DNA of 64,000 bases from Ilumatobacteraceae bacterium (GTDB lineage Bacteria > Actinomycetota > Acidimicrobiia > Acidimicrobiales > Ilumatobacteraceae): the NCBI GenBank assembly GCA_033344875.1, contig JAWPMO010000001.1:4365595-4429594 (forward strand). The letters are read 5' to 3'. Under the pieces are notes generated by a model that was not told the DNA's origin, ran no database searches, and worked only from the letters and a program-made list of their open reading frames with translations. Position numbers and translations under genes: made by a program. Shown here one piece after another: positions 8,194 through 16,754 of the stretch; position 1 is the stretch's first letter, and each line of letters starts with the position of its first letter.

Positions 8194-9261
8194 GTGCCCG
8201 AGCCGTTGCGTGTCGCCTACACCCTCGAGCAGTGCTGGCATCGTGTTCCGGGTGGCACCGCCACGGCGACGCTCGAGGTGGCGCGGCGGCTCGTCGAGCG
8301 TCCGGACATCGAGGTCGTCGGCGTCGCCGGCCGCCACCGTCGCCCTCCGGTGCCCCCGTTCGTGCCGCCCGGCGAGGTGCGCTCCCTCCCGTTCGGCCGC
8401 CCGCTGCTGTACGAGACGTGGAACCGGTTCGAGTGGCCGCGGGTCGAGGGGGCGACGGGTGCCGTCGACGTCTGTCACTCGACCACGGCGATCCCGGCGG
8501 CGACGTCACGGCCCCATGTCGTGACCGTCCACGACATCGCCTTCGTCGACACACCCGAACGGTTCACCCGACACGGGGCCCGTGTGATGCGGCGCGGCCT
8601 CGACCGGTGCCGGTCGGCCGACCTCGTGCTGTGTCCCAGTCGGACGACGTCCGATCGCCTGGTCGAGTACGGCTTCGCTGCCGAGTCGATCCGGGTCGTG
8701 CCGTGGGGCGTCGCGGCCGAGCCCGTGGACGACGCCGATCGAGCGCGCGTCCGGTCGCGCTACGACCTGCCCGACGACTTCGTGTTGTTCGTCGGCACGG
8801 TCGAGCCCCGCAAGAACCTGTCGGCGCTGGCCGCGGCGGCCGAACGACTCGGTCGAACCGTCGTGGCGGCCGGGTCCGCCGGTTGGGGCACTGCGGGACG
8901 GGCCGACGGCGACGTCCGGTTCCTCGGGTTCGTGCCCGCCGCGGATCTTCCCGCGCTGTACCGGCTCGCCACCGTGTTCGCCTATCCGAGCCTGGCCGAA
9001 GGCTTCGGACTCCCGGTCGCCGAGGCGATGGCCTACGGCACGCCGGTGGTCACCAGTGCGGGAACCTCCACCGAGGAGGTTGCCGCCGGTGCCGCCGTCC
9101 TGGTCGACCCCACCGACGCCGGGTCGATCGCGACCGGGATCGACGAGGCGATCGCCCGGGCCGGCGAACTCTCGCAGCTCGGCTTGGCGCGGGCTGCCCA
9201 GCTCTCGTGGGACCACACGGTCGACGCCACCGTCGCCGCCTACCGCGAGGTGACGGCGTGA
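8194..9261 (+). CDS. GT4-family glycosyltransferase
   Basis: Retaining glycosyltransferase with GT-B fold, probably adding a sugar to the lipid-linked surface polymer in the cytoplasm. The product (355 residues from GTG 8194) has an N-terminal acceptor domain with VVTVHDIAFVDTPERF. The donor domain has FVLFVGTVEPRKNLSAL and the signature YPSLAEGFGLPVAEAMAYGTPVVTS, whose E-x7-E motif binds the nucleotide sugar. First of three consecutive GT4 genes; donor and acceptor sugars cannot be read from sequence, though dTDP-rhamnose or GDP-mannose made by neighbours are candidates. Confidence 0.91.
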   Translation: MPEPLRVAYTLEQCWHRVPGGTATATLEVARRLVERPDIEVVGVAGRHRRPPVPPFVPPGEVRSLPFGRPLLYETWNRFEWPRVEGATGAVDVCHSTTAIPAATSRPHVVTVHDIAFVDTPERFTRHGARVMRRGLDRCRSADLVLCPSRTTSDRLVEYGFAAESIRVVPWGVAAEPVDDADRARVRSRYDLPDDFVLFVGTVEPRKNLSALAAAAERLGRTVVAAGSAGWGTAGRADGDVRFLGFVPAADLPALYRLATVFAYPSLAEGFGLPVAEAMAYGTPVVTSAGTSTEEVAAGAAVLVDPTDAGSIATGIDEAIARAGELSQLGLARAAQLSWDHTVDATVAAYREVTA

Positions 9262-9271
9262 GGGGGCTCAC

Positions 9272-10372
9272 GTGAAGGTCGCGGTCAACCTCACCTGGTT
9301 GACTCCGGGCCGGGTCGGGGGCTCCGAGGAGTACCTCACGCGCCAATTGCTCGGGGTCGACGCGTCGGCGTTCGAGGTCGACCTCTACGCCGAGCGGGCG
9401 TTCGGTCCGGCACATCCCGACCTCGTCGACCGGTTCGGTTTCCGTCCGATGCCCGTCGCCGGCAACCGCGCCACCCGGATCCTGCTCGAACACACGTGGC
9501 TCGCGATGCAGGCGCGCGGGGCCGACGCGATCCATCACGGTGGCGGCACGATGCCGGTCGCGGTCGGCCCGTCCGGGGCGGCATCGGTGCTCACGGTCCA
9601 CGATCTCCAATACCTGCGTCACCCCGAGTACTTCAGCGCCGCCCGCCGTCGCTACCTCGCGGCGATGGTGCCGCGATCGGTCCGTCGCGCCGACGTGGTC
9701 ACCGTTCCCTCGACGTTCGTGCGTGACCATCTGTGCGAGGTGTTCGACGTGGACGTCGATCGTGTCGTCGTCGTCCCGCACGGCGTGCCCCCGGTCGCCG
9801 TGCCCGGACCGGAACGGATCGCCGCGGCGCGGGCCCGCTACGGGGTGCACGAACGGCCGTACGTCGTGTACCCGGCGATCACCCATCCGCACAAGGGGCA
9901 CGGCCTGCTGGTCCGCATGCTCGACCATCTCGACGACGACACGATGCTGGTGCTGATCGGCGGCTCCGGCTCGGCCGAGGCGGCGCTGGCATCGGTGATC
10001 GAGGCGAGTTCCCAGCGGGAGCGTGTGGTCCGCCCCGGACGCGTCCCGCACGCCGACCGCGACGCGCTGCTCGCCGACGCCGACGCGCTGCTGTTCCCGA
10101 GCGAGTTCGAAGGGTTCGGCGCACCGGTCGTCGAGGCGATGGCGCTCGACACCCCGGTCGTGTGCAGCTCGGCCGATGCGCTCGTCGAGGTGGTCGGCGA
10201 CGCCGGTGTGGTGGTCGACGAACCCGACGGGGCTGCGTGGGCCCGGGCGGTCGACGAGGTGCGTCGGACGCGCACCGAGCTGGTGGTCAGGGGACGGCGC
10301 CGACGCGAGCGGTTCACCATCGAGGCATCGGGCGCCGCCATCGCCTCCGCGTATCGAAAGGCGGCCTCGTGA
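9272..10372 (+). CDS. GT4-family glycosyltransferase
   Basis: A second GT-B glycosyltransferase (366 residues) in the same operon as the preceding gene. It starts MKVAVNLTWLTPGRVGGSEEY with the glycine-rich loop of family 4, has SVLTVHDLQYLRHPEYFS centrally, and the donor site FPSEFEGFGAPVVEAMALDTPVVCS with the E-x7-E arrangement. A purine-rich GAGGGGG just before GTG 9272 can serve as ribosome-binding site. The HDLQYLRHPEYFS segment is common in mannosyl- or rhamnosyltransferases, but specificity is inferred only. Its stop overlaps the next start (GTGA). Confidence 0.91.
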   Translation: MKVAVNLTWLTPGRVGGSEEYLTRQLLGVDASAFEVDLYAERAFGPAHPDLVDRFGFRPMPVAGNRATRILLEHTWLAMQARGADAIHHGGGTMPVAVGPSGAASVLTVHDLQYLRHPEYFSAARRRYLAAMVPRSVRRADVVTVPSTFVRDHLCEVFDVDVDRVVVVPHGVPPVAVPGPERIAAARARYGVHERPYVVYPAITHPHKGHGLLVRMLDHLDDDTMLVLIGGSGSAEAALASVIEASSQRERVVRPGRVPHADRDALLADADALLFPSEFEGFGAPVVEAMALDTPVVCSSADALVEVVGDAGVVVDEPDGAAWARAVDEVRRTRTELVVRGRRRRERFTIEASGAAIASAYRKAAS

Positions 10373-11604
10373 AGATCGTCGTGCTCTGCCCCCACTTCGA
10401 ACCCGACACGGCGCCCACGGGCACCGTGATGACGCGGATCGTCCACGAGCTCGCCGACCTCGGACACGAACTCCACGTGGTCTCGGCGCTGCCCTGGTAC
10501 GCGGACCACGCCGTCGCTCCCGGATGGTCGGGCCGATGGATACGAACGGCGACGACCCCGTGGGGATCGGTGACGCGGGTGCACCCGTTCCCCGGCGCCG
10601 ACAAGTCGAATCTGCTCCGGCGGGCGATCGGGTTCCTCGCGTTCTCCGTGCTCGCCGGGATCGGCGCACTCCGGGCCGGGGGTTGGTTCCGGCGGGTCGA
10701 CGTCGTGTTCGCGATGTCCCCACCCCTGACCCTCGGGCCGACCGGTTGGCTCGTCGGCCGCCTCCGACGGGCCCCGCTGGTGTTCAACATCCAGGACGTC
10801 TTCCCCGATGCAGCGGTCCGGACCGGTGCGATCACGAATCGGCGCATCATCGCCGCCGCGTCGGCGCTCGAACGGTTCGCGTACCACCGCGCTGCCGCCG
10901 TCACCGTGCTGAGCGAGGACCTCCGCCGGAACGTCGCCGGCAAGATGACCGCGTCCAAGCGTGAGCGGGTCCACGTGATCACCAACTTCGTCGACACCGA
11001 CGTCATCCGGCCGCTCGATCGCTCGACGACGTACCGGGCCGAACTCGGGATCGGTGACGAACCCGTGGTGTTGTACGCCGGCAACGTCGGCTTCTCGCAG
11101 TCGCTCGACCTCGTCGTCGAGGCGGCGCGCCGGTGCCCCGACATCACGTTCGTCGTCAACGGCGACGGCGCGGCCCGATCCACGCTCGAGGCGTCCGCCG
11201 TCGGCGTCGCCAACCTGCGCTTCGCCGGCTACCAGCCGGTCGAACGACTGCCCGAGGTGCTCGCGAGCGGCGACGTGCACGTCGTGCCGCTCCGCGCCGG
11301 GCTCGGCGATGTGAGCGTGCCGTCCAAGACGTACTCGAGCCTGGCGGCCGGACGACCGGTGGTCGCGTCGATCGACGCCGACACCGAGATCCCGCGCCTG
11401 CTGGCCGCAGCGAGCGCCGGTGTGGCCGTCCCGCCCGACGACGTCGACGCCTTCGTCGACGCCCTGCGCGACCTCGTCGACCACCCCGACCGGGCCGCCG
11501 AACACGGCCGGTCCGGCCGGAGCTGGGTGGTGGCCGAGGCCTCACCACGCGCCGTCGGAGCCGCATATGCCCAGCTCATGGGTGTCATCTCGCGTCGCGG
11601 GTGA
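10369..11604 (+). CDS. GT4-family glycosyltransferase, WcaI/WbuB-like
   Basis: Third GT4 enzyme of the operon (411 residues), start GTG 10369 overlapping the previous stop by 4 bp. The N-terminus MKIVVLCPHFEPDTAPTG and the ALPWYADHAVAPGW segment, followed by MSPPLTLGPTGWLVGR and FNIQDVFPDAAV, are characteristic of WcaI/WbuB-type transferases that act on polyprenyl-linked sugars and associate with the membrane. The donor domain shows LYAGNVGFSQSLD and LGDVSVPSKTYSSLAAGRPVVAS. The hydrophobic stretch around residues 80-105 may be a membrane-association surface. Specific sugar unknown. Confidence 0.9.
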   Translation: MKIVVLCPHFEPDTAPTGTVMTRIVHELADLGHELHVVSALPWYADHAVAPGWSGRWIRTATTPWGSVTRVHPFPGADKSNLLRRAIGFLAFSVLAGIGALRAGGWFRRVDVVFAMSPPLTLGPTGWLVGRLRRAPLVFNIQDVFPDAAVRTGAITNRRIIAAASALERFAYHRAAAVTVLSEDLRRNVAGKMTASKRERVHVITNFVDTDVIRPLDRSTTYRAELGIGDEPVVLYAGNVGFSQSLDLVVEAARRCPDITFVVNGDGAARSTLEASAVGVANLRFAGYQPVERLPEVLASGDVHVVPLRAGLGDVSVPSKTYSSLAAGRPVVASIDADTEIPRLLAAASAGVAVPPDDVDAFVDALRDLVDHPDRAAEHGRSGRSWVVAEASPRAVGAAYAQLMGVISRRG

Positions 11605-11632
11605 CTGCCACGGCATGCAGCCGTCCCCCCGA

Positions 11633-11638
11633 TAGCCT
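11633..11638 (+). promoter_or_regulatory. -10 hexamer TAGCCT
   Basis: TANNNT hexamer 7 nt before GTG 11646. It supports that start instead of longer in-frame alternatives that would overlap the preceding glycosyltransferase. Confidence 0.55.
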
Positions 11639-11645
11639 GCCTGCC

Positions 11646-12560
11646 GTGGCAAGTACCTCCTCGTCGACCAAGAAGGCCGCCAAGCTGGCAACCAAGGGCA
11701 AGGGCAAGAAGGTCCGCTTCCAGGGCGGCACCATCTTCCCGCTCGCCGTCGCGGCCACGCTGATCCTGGGCCTCGCGCTGATCGTCTACGCCCGGCAGAG
11801 CCTGCCGGCCGCCGACTCGTCCGAGCCGTCGATCAACGATCACTGGCACGTCGCGTACGGCTTCTACCTCTGTGACGGCTGGGTGCAGCTCAACGGCAAC
11901 CTCGAAGAGCGCGACTCGCGCGGCCAGTTCACCAACGTCAACTTCGTCCGGACGGGCATCCACAGCCATGACGACGGTGTGATCCACTGGCACCCGTACA
12001 ACTCCCGGGGCGTCGGCAAGAACGCCGTGCTCGGTGTGTTCCTCGACACCTACGAGGTCGAGCTCGACAACGACTCGCTGAAGTTCCCGTCCGCGGGGAG
12101 CTACGGCCCCAACCCGAACTACCTCGGCCAGGCTCCCACGGTCGGCGGCGTCGAGTTCATCGAGGGCGAGACGCAGTGCGACGGCGAGGACGCCGAGGTC
12201 TCGGTCAAGGCCTGGGGTGCGTTCACCGACACCGACGGCGGCACGCGCTACGTCGCCAACATGGACAACATCCATCTCGACAACGACGGCATGGTCTTCG
12301 CGATCTACTACACCGCCGACGATGCGCCGCAGACGATGCCCCCGTGGGCGCAGCAGCTCCCGCAGCTCGGCGCGATCGACAGCGGGCAGATCCTGCCCGA
12401 CGATCTCCTCCAGGGCGACGTCACCCTGCCGGGTGGCACCGTGGCGACCGACGACACGACGCCGACCGACGACACGACGCCGACCGACGACACGACGCCG
12501 ACCGACGACACGACGCCGACCGGGGACGACGACGGCGAGACGGACACCACCGACGGCTGA
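11646..12560 (+). CDS. membrane-anchored extracytoplasmic protein with HxH...HxH motif, function unknown
   Basis: No function recognised. The 304-residue product has a Lys-rich cytoplasmic N-terminus (about 1-28), a single membrane segment (about 32-50) and an extracytoplasmic domain. That domain opens with DHWHVAYGFYLCDGW and contains GIHSHDDGVIHWHP, a tight cluster of histidines resembling a metal site. It resembles, from memory, a recurrent actinobacterial family of membrane-anchored GIHTHGDGxIHxHP proteins. The C-terminus is a flexible tail of four DDTTPT repeats and an acidic end. The next gene starts on the last base of its stop codon, so it is co-transcribed with the nucleotidyltransferase. 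Confidence 0.8.
   Translation: MASTSSSTKKAAKLATKGKGKKVRFQGGTIFPLAVAATLILGLALIVYARQSLPAADSSEPSINDHWHVAYGFYLCDGWVQLNGNLEERDSRGQFTNVNFVRTGIHSHDDGVIHWHPYNSRGVGKNAVLGVFLDTYEVELDNDSLKFPSAGSYGPNPNYLGQAPTVGGVEFIEGETQCDGEDAEVSVKAWGAFTDTDGGTRYVANMDNIHLDNDGMVFAIYYTADDAPQTMPPWAQQLPQLGAIDSGQILPDDLLQGDVTLPGGTVATDDTTPTDDTTPTDDTTPTDDTTPTGDDDGETDTTDG
12450..12521 (+). repeat. four tandem 18-bp repeats coding DDTTPT
   Basis: Unit gacgacacgacgccgacc repeated four times without interruption, at the 3' end of the membrane-protein gene. It encodes a low-complexity extracytoplasmic tail and is prone to copy-number change. Confidence 0.9.
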
Positions 12561-13555
12561 TGTTCGCGGTCGTCTTGGTGGGCGGGTTCGGCACCCGGCT
12601 GCGCCCCCTCACGAACGACGTCCCGAAGCCGATGCTGCCGGTCATCGACCGGCCGATGATCGTCCATCTTGTCGACCGACTGGCCGCAGCCGGAGTCTCC
12701 GACGTCGTGCTCGCGCTCGGCTTCAAGCCAGAACCGTTCCAGGCGGCGTTTCCCGACGGTGCCCACGGCGACGTTCGCGTGCACTACGCCGTCGAACCCG
12801 AACCGCTCGACACCGGTGGAGCGATCGCCTTCGCCGCCCGTGCCGCCGGGGTCGAGGGCACCTTCCTCGTCGCGAACGGCGACGTCGTCTCCGACCTCGA
12901 TTTCGGTGCGCTCGTCGAGGCCCATCGGGCGTTCGGGGCTGAGGCGACCCTGCACCTGACCGCGGTCGACGATCCGTCGGCGTTCGGGGTGGTCGAGACC
13001 GATGCCGATGGTGCCGTGCTGCGATTCGTCGAGAAGCCGGCGCCGGGCGAGACCGATTCCAACCTGATCAACGCCGGGACGTACGTGTTCGAACCGAGCG
13101 TGCTCGACCACCTACCGCCGCTCCAGCGGGTGTCCGTCGAACGCACGGTGTTCCCGGCGCTGGTCGACGCTGGCCGGTTGTACGGCATGCCGTCCGACGA
13201 CTACTGGCTCGATGCCGGCAGCCCCGAGCAGTTCCTCCAGGCCAACCTCGACCTGGTCCGCGGTGTGCGGGGCGACGGCGTCGACGGGGTACACGTCGAC
13301 GCCGTGGTCCACGACGACGCCATCGTGATCGAGAGCGTCGTCGGTCCCGGGGCGAGCGTCGCGACGGGTGCACGGGTCACCGATTCCGTGCTGCTGCCCG
13401 GTGGTGTCGTCGAAGCAGGCGCCGTCGTCGACCGTTCGGTGGTGGCTGGTGTGGTCGGATCCGGCTCCGTGGTCACGGCGTGCATCATCGGCGCCGACTA
13501 CTCGGTGGCGGCCGACACCGTGGTGACCGCGCAGCGGTTGCCCGAGCCCACCTGA
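12560..13555 (+). CDS. sugar-1-phosphate nucleotidyltransferase, mannose-1-phosphate guanylyltransferase-like
   Basis: Activates a sugar phosphate to an NDP-sugar; GDP-mannose is the likely product by family and context. The product (331 residues) begins MFAVVLVGGFGTRLRPLT followed by KPMLPVIDRPM, the pyrophosphorylase signature. It continues with FLVANGDVVSDLDF (metal-binding Asp), FVEKP and YWLDAGSPEQF. Residues after about 235 form left-handed beta-helix repeats. ATG 12560 shares a base with the preceding stop. manB and gmd in this window would make and use its substrate and product. A glucose- or thymidylyl-specific role cannot be excluded. Confidence 0.88.
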   Translation: MFAVVLVGGFGTRLRPLTNDVPKPMLPVIDRPMIVHLVDRLAAAGVSDVVLALGFKPEPFQAAFPDGAHGDVRVHYAVEPEPLDTGGAIAFAARAAGVEGTFLVANGDVVSDLDFGALVEAHRAFGAEATLHLTAVDDPSAFGVVETDADGAVLRFVEKPAPGETDSNLINAGTYVFEPSVLDHLPPLQRVSVERTVFPALVDAGRLYGMPSDDYWLDAGSPEQFLQANLDLVRGVRGDGVDGVHVDAVVHDDAIVIESVVGPGASVATGARVTDSVLLPGGVVEAGAVVDRSVVAGVVGSGSVVTACIIGADYSVAADTVVTAQRLPEPT

Positions 13556-13597
13556 GCCGAACGTCACCGAAGGTGCACTGCAGGGGCGGCCACGGGC

Positions 13598-13603
13598 CAT
13601 GAT
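13598..13603 (+). promoter_or_regulatory. -10-like hexamer CATGAT
   Basis: CATGAT 6 nt before ATG 13610, the same variant hexamer and spacing as at 8182. Confidence 0.35.
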
Positions 13604-13609
13604 GAACAC

Positions 13610-14506
13610 ATGAACGTCGTCGTCGTCGGTGGGGCAGGTTTCATCGGGTCCCACCTCGTCGACCGGCTGATCGCCGACGGCGAGACGGTCGACGTGGTCG
13701 ACGACCTGTCGCGCGGCAGCCTCGCGAACCTGGCCGAGGCTCGTTCGATGGTCGGGTCGCTCAAGATCCACCACCTCGACGCGGCGGCCGACGAGTTCTC
13801 GTCGCTGATCGGCATGCGTTCGCCGGACGTGCTGTTCCATCTCGCCGCGATCCCTCGCGGCGACCCGAACCCGGCGTCGCTCGCGCAGGCGTTCTCCACG
13901 ACGATGGCCGTGATCGAGGCCGCTCGCGCGCACCGCGTCGGCAAGATCGTGGTCGCGCTCCCTGCGTCGGCGCTGTACGGCCGGCCCGCCAGCCGCGACC
14001 TCCCGCTCAAGGAGCAGTCGCTCGAACCGCGGGGCGCGCGTGGGGTCGTCGCCCGTGCGACGGTCGATCTGCTCGCCGTCCACCGCGAGCACGATGCGCT
14101 CGAGTTCACGGCGCTCGCGTTCGCTCACGTGTACGGGCCGCGGCAGCGCCCCGACGGTGGTGTCGTCGCCGCCTTCCGTCATGCCGCCGCCGAACGTCGA
14201 GCGCCGACGATGTTCGGCGACGGCCGACAGACCCGTGACTTCCTGTTCATCGACGATGCCGTCGACGCGCTCGCCAAGGCGGGCACGAAGGGCAGTGGTC
14301 TGGTCGTCAACGTCGGCACGGGAGAGCAGACGTCGATCTCGTCGCTGTGGGAGACGATCGGCGGCTCCAACGGCCAGGCGCCCGTTCATGTCCCGTCGTC
14401 GGCCACGGAGATCCAGCGGTTCGCGGTGTCGCCCGTACGAGCGAGGATTCACCTCTCGTGGTCGCCGTGGACCGAGCTCGCCGACGGACTCGCCCAAATC
14501 GACTGA
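13610..14506 (+). CDS. NAD-dependent epimerase/dehydratase homologue lacking the YxxxK pair
   Basis: Extended SDR fold (298 residues). The cofactor loop GGAGFIGSHLVDRL is intact, as are the C-terminal UDP-sugar epimerase motifs VYGPRQRPDGG and FGDGRQTRDFLFIDD. However, the segment that normally reads PYGxSK is ARGVVA, so the catalytic Tyr and Lys are absent, and the upstream serine motif is altered (PASALYG). It therefore looks like a UDP-glucose 4-epimerase relative that may no longer catalyse epimerisation, perhaps acting as a binding or partner subunit. It stands alone, convergent with cofD 19 bp downstream. Confidence 0.85.
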   Translation: MNVVVVGGAGFIGSHLVDRLIADGETVDVVDDLSRGSLANLAEARSMVGSLKIHHLDAAADEFSSLIGMRSPDVLFHLAAIPRGDPNPASLAQAFSTTMAVIEAARAHRVGKIVVALPASALYGRPASRDLPLKEQSLEPRGARGVVARATVDLLAVHREHDALEFTALAFAHVYGPRQRPDGGVVAAFRHAAAERRAPTMFGDGRQTRDFLFIDDAVDALAKAGTKGSGLVVNVGTGEQTSISSLWETIGGSNGQAPVHVPSSATEIQRFAVSPVRARIHLSWSPWTELADGLAQID

Positions 14507-14525
14507 CGCCCGCCGAGTCTGCCGA

Positions 14526-15482
14526 TCACCCCTCGACGGCGGCGAGGCACACCCGGGCGAGCGCCTCGGAGCGTTCGGGTGTCGTCATGATCGACGGAGC
14601 GACCACGCAGCGCATCCCGGCCGCCTCGACGGCCGGTGCCAGGTCGGCGTCGACCACATCGATCACGAGCACGGCGGCGACCGGGGCGTAGTGCCGGGCG
14701 ACGCCGACGACCGACGCCTCCATGCCGAGTTCGGTGAGCATCCGATCGGCCGGGCCCTTGAGGGCGGCGCCACCGACGATCGGTGACACGGCGACCACCT
14801 GCTCGCGCCGGGCGGTCAGCGCCTCGTCGACGCCGGGGAGCGACCGGATGGGGCCGATCGAGACGAGCGGGTTGGACGGAGCGACCACGACGGCCTCGGC
14901 GTCGCCGATCGCAGCCATCGTCTGCTCGGTCGGTGTCGCGTCGTGGTCGAAGCGCACGCCGGAGATCTCGACACCGTGCCGGAGCCGTACGAAGTAGTCC
15001 TGGAACGAGATCTCCTCACCGGTCTCGGCCAACTCGATGCGCGTGCGGAACGGGTCGTTCGTCATCGGGAGCAGCGTCAGGTCGAGCCCCCAGGCGCGAG
15101 CGATCTCCATGGTGACGGTGGCCAGATCGGCGCCCTCACCGAGTCGTGCCGTGCGATAGAAGTGGGTGGCGAGATCTCGATCCCCGAGGTTGAACCAGGT
15201 CGGCGCCGCCGTCGATCCGGCCGGGCGCACCGCGGTATAGCGCTCGAGCGCCTCCATCGCCCGCCACGTCTCGCCGGCGAGTCCCCATCCGCGCTCGGGG
15301 TCGATCGCCTCGGCGAGCGTGTAGGTGATCGTGTCGATGTCGGGCGAGATCGCGAGGCCGTGGAGCTCGGTGTCGTCGCCGGTGTTGACGACGGCGGTGA
15401 CCTCCGACGGGGTGACGGCGCGCACCATCCCGCGGAGGAGGCGGGCGGCGCCGACCCCACCGGCGAGCACGGTGACGGTCAT
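14526..15482 (-). CDS. cofD: 2-phospho-L-lactate transferase, F420 biosynthesis
   Basis: Transfers the phospholactyl/phosphoenolpyruvyl moiety to the deazaflavin FO in coenzyme F420 synthesis (FbiA in mycobacteria). The 318-residue product begins MTVTVLAGGVGAARLLRGM and contains VVNTGDDTELHGLAISPDIDT, WFNLGDRDLATHFYRT and the C-terminal GGAALKGPADRM, all CofD signatures. Family length is about 310-330. ATG 15482 follows a GAGGA sequence by a few bases and lies 10 bp behind the GT4 stop, so the two genes are probably co-transcribed. The partner gene cofE begins at the far end of the window. Confidence 0.95.
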   Translation of the reverse strand: MTVTVLAGGVGAARLLRGMVRAVTPSEVTAVVNTGDDTELHGLAISPDIDTITYTLAEAIDPERGWGLAGETWRAMEALERYTAVRPAGSTAAPTWFNLGDRDLATHFYRTARLGEGADLATVTMEIARAWGLDLTLLPMTNDPFRTRIELAETGEEISFQDYFVRLRHGVEISGVRFDHDATPTEQTMAAIGDAEAVVVAPSNPLVSIGPIRSLPGVDEALTARREQVVAVSPIVGGAALKGPADRMLTELGMEASVVGVARHYAPVAAVLVIDVVDADLAPAVEAAGMRCVVAPSIMTTPERSEALARVCLAAVEG

Positions 15483-15492
15483 CGATCCTCGA

Positions 15493-16602
15493 TCATCGTT
15501 CGTGCACGGCCCGGCGGTAGAGCGCCACCAAGGCGTCGGCCGTGGCCGCCCACGAGAATCGAGCGAGGTTCTCGTGGCCGGCGGAGATCAGCATGAGTCG
15601 CGATGTCGTCCCATCGACCACGGCGGCCAGTTGCTCCGCGAATCGCTCGGGGGTCCGTCCGTCGACGAGGACAGCCCCGGCTCCGGCGACCTCTCCGACC
15701 GAGCCGACGTCGCTGGCGACCACCGGCGTGCCGGCCGCCTGCGCTTCGAGGATCGGGAAGCCGAATCCCTCATCGAGCGATGGATACGCGAGGACCGAAG
15801 CGTGGCGCAGCAGCCAGGCCTTGGTCGCGTCGTCGACCGGTCCGAGCCGGTGAACGCGGCGGCGAGCATCGTCGGGCAACGCGGCGATCGCGGTGTCGAC
15901 CTCGGACGACTGGTCGCCCTGGGCACCGGCGAGCGCGAGTCGGATCGCCGGGCGATCGGCCGCCAGCCGGCCGAACGCGACGACGAGCGTCGGGAGGTCC
16001 TTGCGGCGCTCCTCGGTACCGATCGCGAGCACGAAAGCCGGCCCGGCCAACGGTTCGAGTCCCTCGGGGGTCGACGTCGGAGCGGCGTCCGACCGCGGGG
16101 GAGGGCCCAGGTGGATGCTCACGACGCGGTCGGTGTCGAGGAGGCTGCGGGCGCGGCGGGCGGTCGCCTCGGAGCTGGTGTGGATCCACGCCCCGTCGGC
16201 CACGCGGCGGCGGAGGGTCTGTCCGGCGCGCCGCACGAGTGGACTGGCGCCGTCGGGGTGCTCGAGGAACCAGCAGTCGTACACCGAGATCACCGTCGGG
16301 TGTGCGGTGGGTGGTGCGACGTAGTTCGTGCCGTGCACCACGTCGACCGGTCCGAGCCAGCGATCGGCGCTCGGCCGGTCGGCCCGTGACCACACGTGCG
16401 ACGCGACGTTGCCGGGGACCGGGAGTTTGCGGTGGCCGGCGTCGGCACTCGACCGGAAGCTCACCAGGTACGGCGACAGGCGGACGTCGTCACGTTCCCG
16501 CAGCGAGGTGACCAGACCGTCGACCGCGACGCCGACCCCGGTGCGGTGCCCGTACAACGGGCCGATGTCGATGGCGAGGTCGAGAGCAGGCGTGGTCATC
16601 AT
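15493..16602 (-). CDS. GT4-family glycosyltransferase
   Basis: GT-B glycosyltransferase (369 residues). It begins with LAIDIGPLYGHRTGVGVAVDGL, a family-4 glycine loop, has VHGTNYVAPP and VISVYDCWFLEHPD centrally, and FVLAIGTEERRKDLPTLV at the start of the donor domain. The donor site is YPSLDEGFGFPILEAQAAGTPVVAS. Two ATG codons in tandem (16602 and 16599) are possible starts. A TAGCGT hexamer on the minus strand at 16623-16628 precedes it by 20 nt, giving a short leader. It is the only GT on the minus strand in this locus and precedes cofD. Confidence 0.9.
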   Translation of the reverse strand: MMTTPALDLAIDIGPLYGHRTGVGVAVDGLVTSLRERDDVRLSPYLVSFRSSADAGHRKLPVPGNVASHVWSRADRPSADRWLGPVDVVHGTNYVAPPTAHPTVISVYDCWFLEHPDGASPLVRRAGQTLRRRVADGAWIHTSSEATARRARSLLDTDRVVSIHLGPPPRSDAAPTSTPEGLEPLAGPAFVLAIGTEERRKDLPTLVVAFGRLAADRPAIRLALAGAQGDQSSEVDTAIAALPDDARRRVHRLGPVDDATKAWLLRHASVLAYPSLDEGFGFPILEAQAAGTPVVASDVGSVGEVAGAGAVLVDGRTPERFAEQLAAVVDGTTSRLMLISAGHENLARFSWAATADALVALYRRAVHER

Positions 16603-16715
16603 CGGGCTCGTTCAGCACCGTCACGCTAGATGACGACGGGTCGTCCTGCACAGGCCGCCTCGGCGGGGCGCGGTTGCGTTCGGGACGATGGCGAGTCGGT
16701 GCCCGTGCAGATCCG

Positions 16716-16721
16716 TAGACT
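16716..16721 (+). promoter_or_regulatory. -10 hexamer TAGACT for gmd
   Basis: TANNNT hexamer 33 nt before GTG 16755. Here a real leader with a GAAGGAGA Shine-Dalgarno (about 16738-16745) is present, unlike the leaderless genes around it. Confidence 0.45.
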
Positions 16722-16754
16722 CGGGCCGTCCGACGACGAAGGAGACAGCCGACC

